Positions 61,104-64,000 of a stretch of 64,000 nucleotides of DNA are shown here, in pieces. The stretch is from assembly GCF_014529935.1 (NCBI RefSeq), contig NZ_JACVFC010000001.1, positions 248,001 to 312,000 of the forward strand, in the 5' to 3' direction. The first letter of the stretch is position 1; each line of letters begins with the position of its first letter. Origin of the DNA: Chitinophaga qingshengii (GTDB taxonomy: Bacteria > Bacteroidota > Bacteroidia > Chitinophagales > Chitinophagaceae). The notes below the pieces were generated by a model. The model made no database searches and was not told the origin of the DNA. It saw only the letters and a list, made by a program, of their open reading frames with translations. The translations under genes and the position numbers were made by a program.

Positions 61104-62438
61104 TTAATATACTATGTTTCCTTTGTTGATCAGCGATCTTACCGGTGAAATCCTGGACACCGCCTCCGCAGAACAGCTGGCATCTATCAGCACCATATCC
61201 GCTGCATCGCCGGCTTTAGGCCACTGTTGCACGCCTTTATCATCCAGCGGGAGTATATTGCCCGTAGCCAGTTTCAGGCTTCGTGACAGCAGAAACTCCG
61301 AGGAGTAACCATACAGCTGGGCCATGGTATTAGCTTTTTCCAATACGCTGCCGGAGCCGAACGTGCTCCAGTGGTCAATGATACTGTCGTTGCCGGTCAG
61401 CACTGTGACGTTGTGTTTATATAGCGTAGGTATAGGCATCACAAGCCCGCCGAACGGAATAGTGGAAACGATCCCGATGCCCGCAGCACCCAGCTGTTCC
61501 GCCAGTTGCTCCTGTTTTACCTTGTCCACTCTTGCCAGCGCAAAACAGTGACTGATGTAAGTTTTATTTTTCAGGGACGGATTTTCGTTCACCTTTTTTA
61601 TCAGGTATTCGATTGTTTTGATGCCCGACTCGCCTGATTCATGCAGGTGTATATCGATGCCTTTTTTATTGTCCAGCGCCAGTTGCACCGTGAAGTCCAT
61701 TGTTTTTTCGATAGCTCCGTCGATGGAATAGGGATCGACCCCGCCGATAAAATCGATGTCCATTTTCGCCGCTTCTTTCAGATAGGGTACCGAATCCGTA
61801 TAGAATACGCCGTGCTGCGGGAATGCCACCAGTTCGGCACCGAAGCCGTTCTTTTTATTCTCCAGCGCTTTGAGCAGGTTATTGAGCGATTGTAATTTTG
61901 AAGTAGGTTCGATATTAACATGACTTCTGGCGAAGTTGGTCCCTTTGGACTGCAGCAGTTCTATCAGCTTTTCCGCCCGGTGGGTAGATGTTTTCAGCAT
62001 CTCCGGAAGGATTTTCTGTTCCAGGGCAATCATGCCTTTCACGCCGCCCGGCCCTCTCCTGGTGGCCTGCCAGGGGCCGCCATAGAATGTTTTATCGAGG
62101 TGGATGTGCATGTCCTTAAAGGCGGGCAGCATCAGCCAGCCTTTAGCGTCGATGGCGTTGGCCGCATCCGGTTTATTGGCGGAAATGCCGTTGATTTTTC
62201 CGTCTTTGATGGCTACGCAGCACAATTCGGTTTTTGTGTGTACTACCTCCCCTTCTTCGTATACAAACCCTGTTTCCAGCCGCACGTTTTTCAACAGGTA
62301 GTTTTTCCCGCCTTTATTGCCTGTTTCGCCGGCAAATGCTTCCGCAGATCCCGGTAAGCCGGAGGCAAAAGCCACGCCTGCCAGTCCGAGGCCCGACATT
62401 CTTATAAATTCCTTGCGGGATATTTCCGTTTTCTTCAT
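61104..62438 (-). CDS. Cytosine-deaminase-like amidohydrolase with Tat-type signal
   Basis: A 444-residue metal-dependent hydrolase. The N-terminus 'ISRKEFIRMSGLGLAGVAFASG' resembles a Tat signal with an R-K pair instead of R-R, so the enzyme is probably exported. The barrel has the HxH metal site in 'FKDMHIHLDK', 'IDIHLHESGESG', 'ISHCFAL' and the catalytic Asp in 'LTGNDSI', the layout of cytosine deaminase and related amidohydrolases. It is a close paralogue of the divergent gene at 62626, which lacks the signal. The substrate is unknown; deamination or hydrolysis of a cyclic amide is expected. Confidence 0.87.
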   Translation of the reverse strand: MKKTEISRKEFIRMSGLGLAGVAFASGLPGSAEAFAGETGNKGGKNYLLKNVRLETGFVYEEGEVVHTKTELCCVAIKDGKINGISANKPDAANAIDAKGWLMLPAFKDMHIHLDKTFYGGPWQATRRGPGGVKGMIALEQKILPEMLKTSTHRAEKLIELLQSKGTNFARSHVNIEPTSKLQSLNNLLKALENKKNGFGAELVAFPQHGVFYTDSVPYLKEAAKMDIDFIGGVDPYSIDGAIEKTMDFTVQLALDNKKGIDIHLHESGESGIKTIEYLIKKVNENPSLKNKTYISHCFALARVDKVKQEQLAEQLGAAGIGIVSTIPFGGLVMPIPTLYKHNVTVLTGNDSIIDHWSTFGSGSVLEKANTMAQLYGYSSEFLLSRSLKLATGNILPLDDKGVQQWPKAGDAADMVLIDASCSAEAVSRISPVRSLINKGNIVY

Positions 62439-62456
62439 AGTCCCTGTCATTTTTTA

Positions 62457-62464
62457 CAAAAGTA
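62457..62464 (-). promoter_or_regulatory. -7 element of the exported amidohydrolase gene
   Basis: On the minus strand this is TACTTTTG, a full match to TAnnTTTG, about 19 nt before the ATG at 62438. The -33 region is poor, which fits an activator-dependent promoter. The conserved box at 62506-62521 ends 41 nt upstream. Confidence 0.5.
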
Positions 62465-62505
62465 ACTTTCCGTGGCGCTTCTTTTGTGAAGGATTCATGA
62501 CATGC

Positions 62506-62521
62506 CTTGAAAGATTTATCA
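62506..62521 (-). promoter_or_regulatory. Conserved box, copy 1 (faces the exported amidohydrolase)
   Basis: On the minus strand it reads TGATAAATCTTTCAAG. It is the exact inverted complement of copy 2 at 62537-62552 and faces the minus-strand gene, about 41 nt upstream of its -7 element. Confidence 0.6.
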
Positions 62522-62536
62522 ATAATCCACCGGTAA

Positions 62537-62555
62537 TGATAAATCTTTCAAGCAT
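62537..62555 (+). promoter_or_regulatory. Conserved box, copy 2 (faces the cytosolic amidohydrolase)
   Basis: It reads TGATAAATCTTTCAAGCAT. Its distance to the TACTTTG -7-like element at 62595-62601 is about 40-42 nt, nearly the same as for copy 1. The two copies flank a 15-nt centre and could also pair as a hairpin, but no T run follows. Confidence 0.6.
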
Positions 62556-62594
62556 CCGTATAGATCACACAAAGTTGCGGAGATATTAACCGCG

Positions 62595-62601
62595 TACTTT
62601 G
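62595..62601 (+). promoter_or_regulatory. -7-like element of the cytosolic amidohydrolase gene
   Basis: TACTTTG, one base shorter than TAnnTTTG, 24 nt before the ATG. Weak alone; supported by its matching distance from conserved box copy 2. Confidence 0.35.
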
Positions 62602-62625
62602 CTGTAGTAATCTTTAGCACAAAAA

Positions 62626-63855
62626 ATGGAACAAATGGATAAAATAACAAACGACAGCCGCCATACATTTAAGAATGTATTGCTGGAAACGGGTTTTGAG
62701 TATGATGGGGATGAAGTTGTAAAGACGAAGACCGCACTTTTCTGTGTGGAAACCGAAGGTAGTAAGATCAAGGCCATCACCCCCAACGATCCTCATAAAG
62801 ACGCCATTGATGCCAAAGGCCGGCTGATGCTGCCCGCCTTTAAGGATATGCACGCCCATTTGGACAAAATGCTTTTTGGTTTGCCCTGGCAGGCTGTTTC
62901 TCCCAACAGAAAAACGGTCAGGGACCAGATCGCCTATGAGCAGAAAATGATTCCCGAATGGCTGAAAACCTCCGTGGAACGGGCAGAAAAACTGATTGAC
63001 TTCCTACAGTCCAATGGTACCCACTATATCCGTTCACATTTTAATGTGGACCCTACCTCCGGGTTCGACTCCTTAAAACACCTGGAAAGAGCGCTGAAAA
63101 ACAAGGAAAAGACCGTTGGCGCCGAGCTGGTGGCCTTTCCCCAGCATGGCGTGTTTTATACCGACACCGCGCCCCTGATGAAAGAAGTGGTTAAAATGAA
63201 CATCGATTTTATTGGCGGTGTCGACCCTTATTCTATCGACGGCAGCATCGAAAAGCCGATGGACCTGCTGACGCAGCTGGCCATCGATCATAACAAGGGG
63301 ATCGATCTTCATCTGCATGAAAGAGGTGAAAGCGGTATCAAAACTATTGAATACCTGATCAACAAAGCCAAAGAAAACCCCGGTCTGCGTGGCAAAACCT
63401 TTGTGAGTCATGCTTTCGCCCTGGCTCACCTTAGCCAGCCGGAAACGGAGCATATAGCAGCCAGGCTGGCCGAAGCCGGTGTAGGTATTGTGTCCTCCGT
63501 GCCTTTTGGTAATACTATTATGCCTATTCCCCTGCTGAGAAAGCATGGCGTGGAAGTGCTCATAGGCAATGATAATATCCAGGACCACTGGAACACTTTC
63601 GGTCCGGGCCATATGCTGCAGAAAGCCAGGCTCATCGCCGGTTTGTATGGTTACAGCTCCGAGTGGGCGCTTTCCAGGACACTGGCTTTCGCTACCCGGT
63701 ATGTACTGCCGCTGGATGATAAAGGCAACCAGCAATGGCCCAAAGCCGGTAACGATGCCGACCTGGTATTTGTGGAAGCCTCCTGCTCCGCGGAAGTAGT
63801 AGCCAGGGTTTCACCGGTAAAGTCACTGGTACATAAAGGTCATATTGTATTCTGA
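62626..63855 (+). CDS. Cytosine-deaminase-like amidohydrolase, cytosolic paralogue
   Basis: A 409-residue protein without signal peptide. The chain can be aligned by eye with the divergent gene over nearly its full length. Metal and catalytic residues: His76 and His78 ('KDMHAHLDK'), His229 and His231 ('IDLHLHERGESG'), His262 ('VSHAFAL') and Asp316 ('LIGNDNIQDHW'). The late 'LPLDDKGNQQWPKAGNDADL' is shared almost word for word with the paralogue. The pair suggests that one related compound is handled both outside and inside the inner membrane. A second Met three codons later is an alternative start. Confidence 0.87.
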   Translation: MEQMDKITNDSRHTFKNVLLETGFEYDGDEVVKTKTALFCVETEGSKIKAITPNDPHKDAIDAKGRLMLPAFKDMHAHLDKMLFGLPWQAVSPNRKTVRDQIAYEQKMIPEWLKTSVERAEKLIDFLQSNGTHYIRSHFNVDPTSGFDSLKHLERALKNKEKTVGAELVAFPQHGVFYTDTAPLMKEVVKMNIDFIGGVDPYSIDGSIEKPMDLLTQLAIDHNKGIDLHLHERGESGIKTIEYLINKAKENPGLRGKTFVSHAFALAHLSQPETEHIAARLAEAGVGIVSSVPFGNTIMPIPLLRKHGVEVLIGNDNIQDHWNTFGPGHMLQKARLIAGLYGYSSEWALSRTLAFATRYVLPLDDKGNQQWPKAGNDADLVFVEASCSAEVVARVSPVKSLVHKGHIVF

Positions 63856-63878
63856 TAATCACGGCGTATCCATCCGTT

Positions 63879-63895
63879 ATAAATCCTTCAAGCAT
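63879..63895 (+). promoter_or_regulatory. Conserved box, copy 3 (faces the gene at the window end)
   Basis: It reads ATAAATCCTTCAAGCAT, matching copy 2 (62539-62555) at 16 of 17 positions. It lies 38 nt upstream of a TACCTTTG -7 element, in the same orientation to its gene as the other two copies. Confidence 0.55.
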
Positions 63896-63933
63896 TGTAA
63901 TGAAAACCGCAAAGGGTTGCAACCAGAGGCAAA

Positions 63934-63941
63934 TACCTTTG
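63934..63941 (+). promoter_or_regulatory. -7 element of the gene at the window end
   Basis: TACCTTTG fully matches TAnnTTTG, 22 nt before the ATG at 63964. The nearest TTG upstream is only 14 nt away, so the -33 element is poor, as for the amidohydrolase promoters. Confidence 0.5.
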
Positions 63942-63963
63942 TAGTGCTTAAAAAATTCATTTT

Positions 63964-64000
63964 ATGAAGAATCTGAAAAAAGTAACCGCAGTACTTGTAC
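63964..64000 (+). CDS. Start of a gene cut by the window end
   Basis: Twelve codons are visible, MKNLKKVTAVLV, which look like the start of a signal peptide. The promoter element and the conserved box upstream support a real gene, probably co-regulated with the amidohydrolases. Nothing more can be said of its function. Confidence 0.5.
   Translation, partial: MKNLKKVTAVLV

Noticed and set aside
1..64000. Search by eye for tRNA, rRNA, CRISPR arrays, insertion sequences and integrase-type attachment repeats
   Set aside because: None was found; every stretch over about 300 bases is filled by a supported protein gene.

Overview
The window reads as chromosome of a Bacteroidota bacterium, most likely Chitinophagaceae (Chitinophaga-like). 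The evidence is three SusC/SusD outer-membrane pairs, a FecR/ECF-sigma cell-surface signalling unit, five AraC-type regulators, many lipoproteins, a Bacteroidota-type VgrG, and promoter-like TTTG-N17-19-TAnnTTTG elements rather than sigma-70 boxes. The family and genus level is inference from protein flavour, not from a marker gene. I saw no rRNA, tRNA, CRISPR array, insertion sequence or prophage.

Layout. (A) 1-2938: the end of a DapA-family gene, a VOC protein, an MFS transporter and a DUF2625 protein. (B) 3056-15536, minus strand: a catabolic unit made of a TIM-barrel epimerase, an enolase-superfamily dehydratase/racemase, a VOC protein, a 2-hydroxyacid dehydrogenase, a ThuA-like protein and a large pseudo-SGNH/PVC-propeller/cytochrome c lipoprotein, followed by a SusC/SusD pair. 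An AraC regulator diverges from it at 15763. It looks like uptake and oxidation of a sugar or sugar acid. (C) 16704-24076: assorted genes, including a second AraC regulator, an ABM monooxygenase, a DUF4846 protein, a PQQ/cytochrome c dehydrogenase, a membrane-anchored AraC protein and an esterase.

(D) 24279-33915 is the most interesting part. On the minus strand a NuiA-type nuclease inhibitor and a lipoprotein NUC1-type DNA/RNA endonuclease form an operon. Diverging from it, a tightly packed five-gene plus-strand operon encodes VgrG, an unrecognised 288-aa protein, a PAAR-like (DUF4280) protein, a GH19 lysozyme/chitinase-like protein and an exported leucine-rich-repeat protein. The PAAR-like protein carries a possible L,D-transpeptidase-like domain and is fused in frame to what looks like a complete ankyrin lipoprotein with its own signal peptide. 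I read this as an orphan type VI secretion cargo island with two wall-directed effectors, each followed by an exported ankyrin or LRR protein that could be its immunity factor. No T6SS sheath, baseplate or ATPase genes lie in the window.

(E) 33972-49408, minus strand: a polysaccharide utilisation locus (GH30, sugar-porter MFS, DUF5107/TPR protein, SusC, SusD, a second GH30, GH2) with a divergent AraC regulator. The enzymes suggest a beta-linked plant or fungal glycan, with beta-1,6-galactan as one candidate. (F) 50435-54059: a small membrane protein, an AraC regulator, a GNAT acetyltransferase and a DUF885 metallopeptidase-like protein. (G) 54126-61017, minus strand: ECF sigma, FecR anti-sigma, SusC with an STN signalling domain, and SusD. 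(H) 61104-64000: two divergent amidohydrolase paralogues, one with a Tat-like signal and one cytosolic, and the start of a further gene. Each of these three transcription units is preceded by a promoter-facing copy of one conserved box of about 17 bp, which suggests a small shared regulon.
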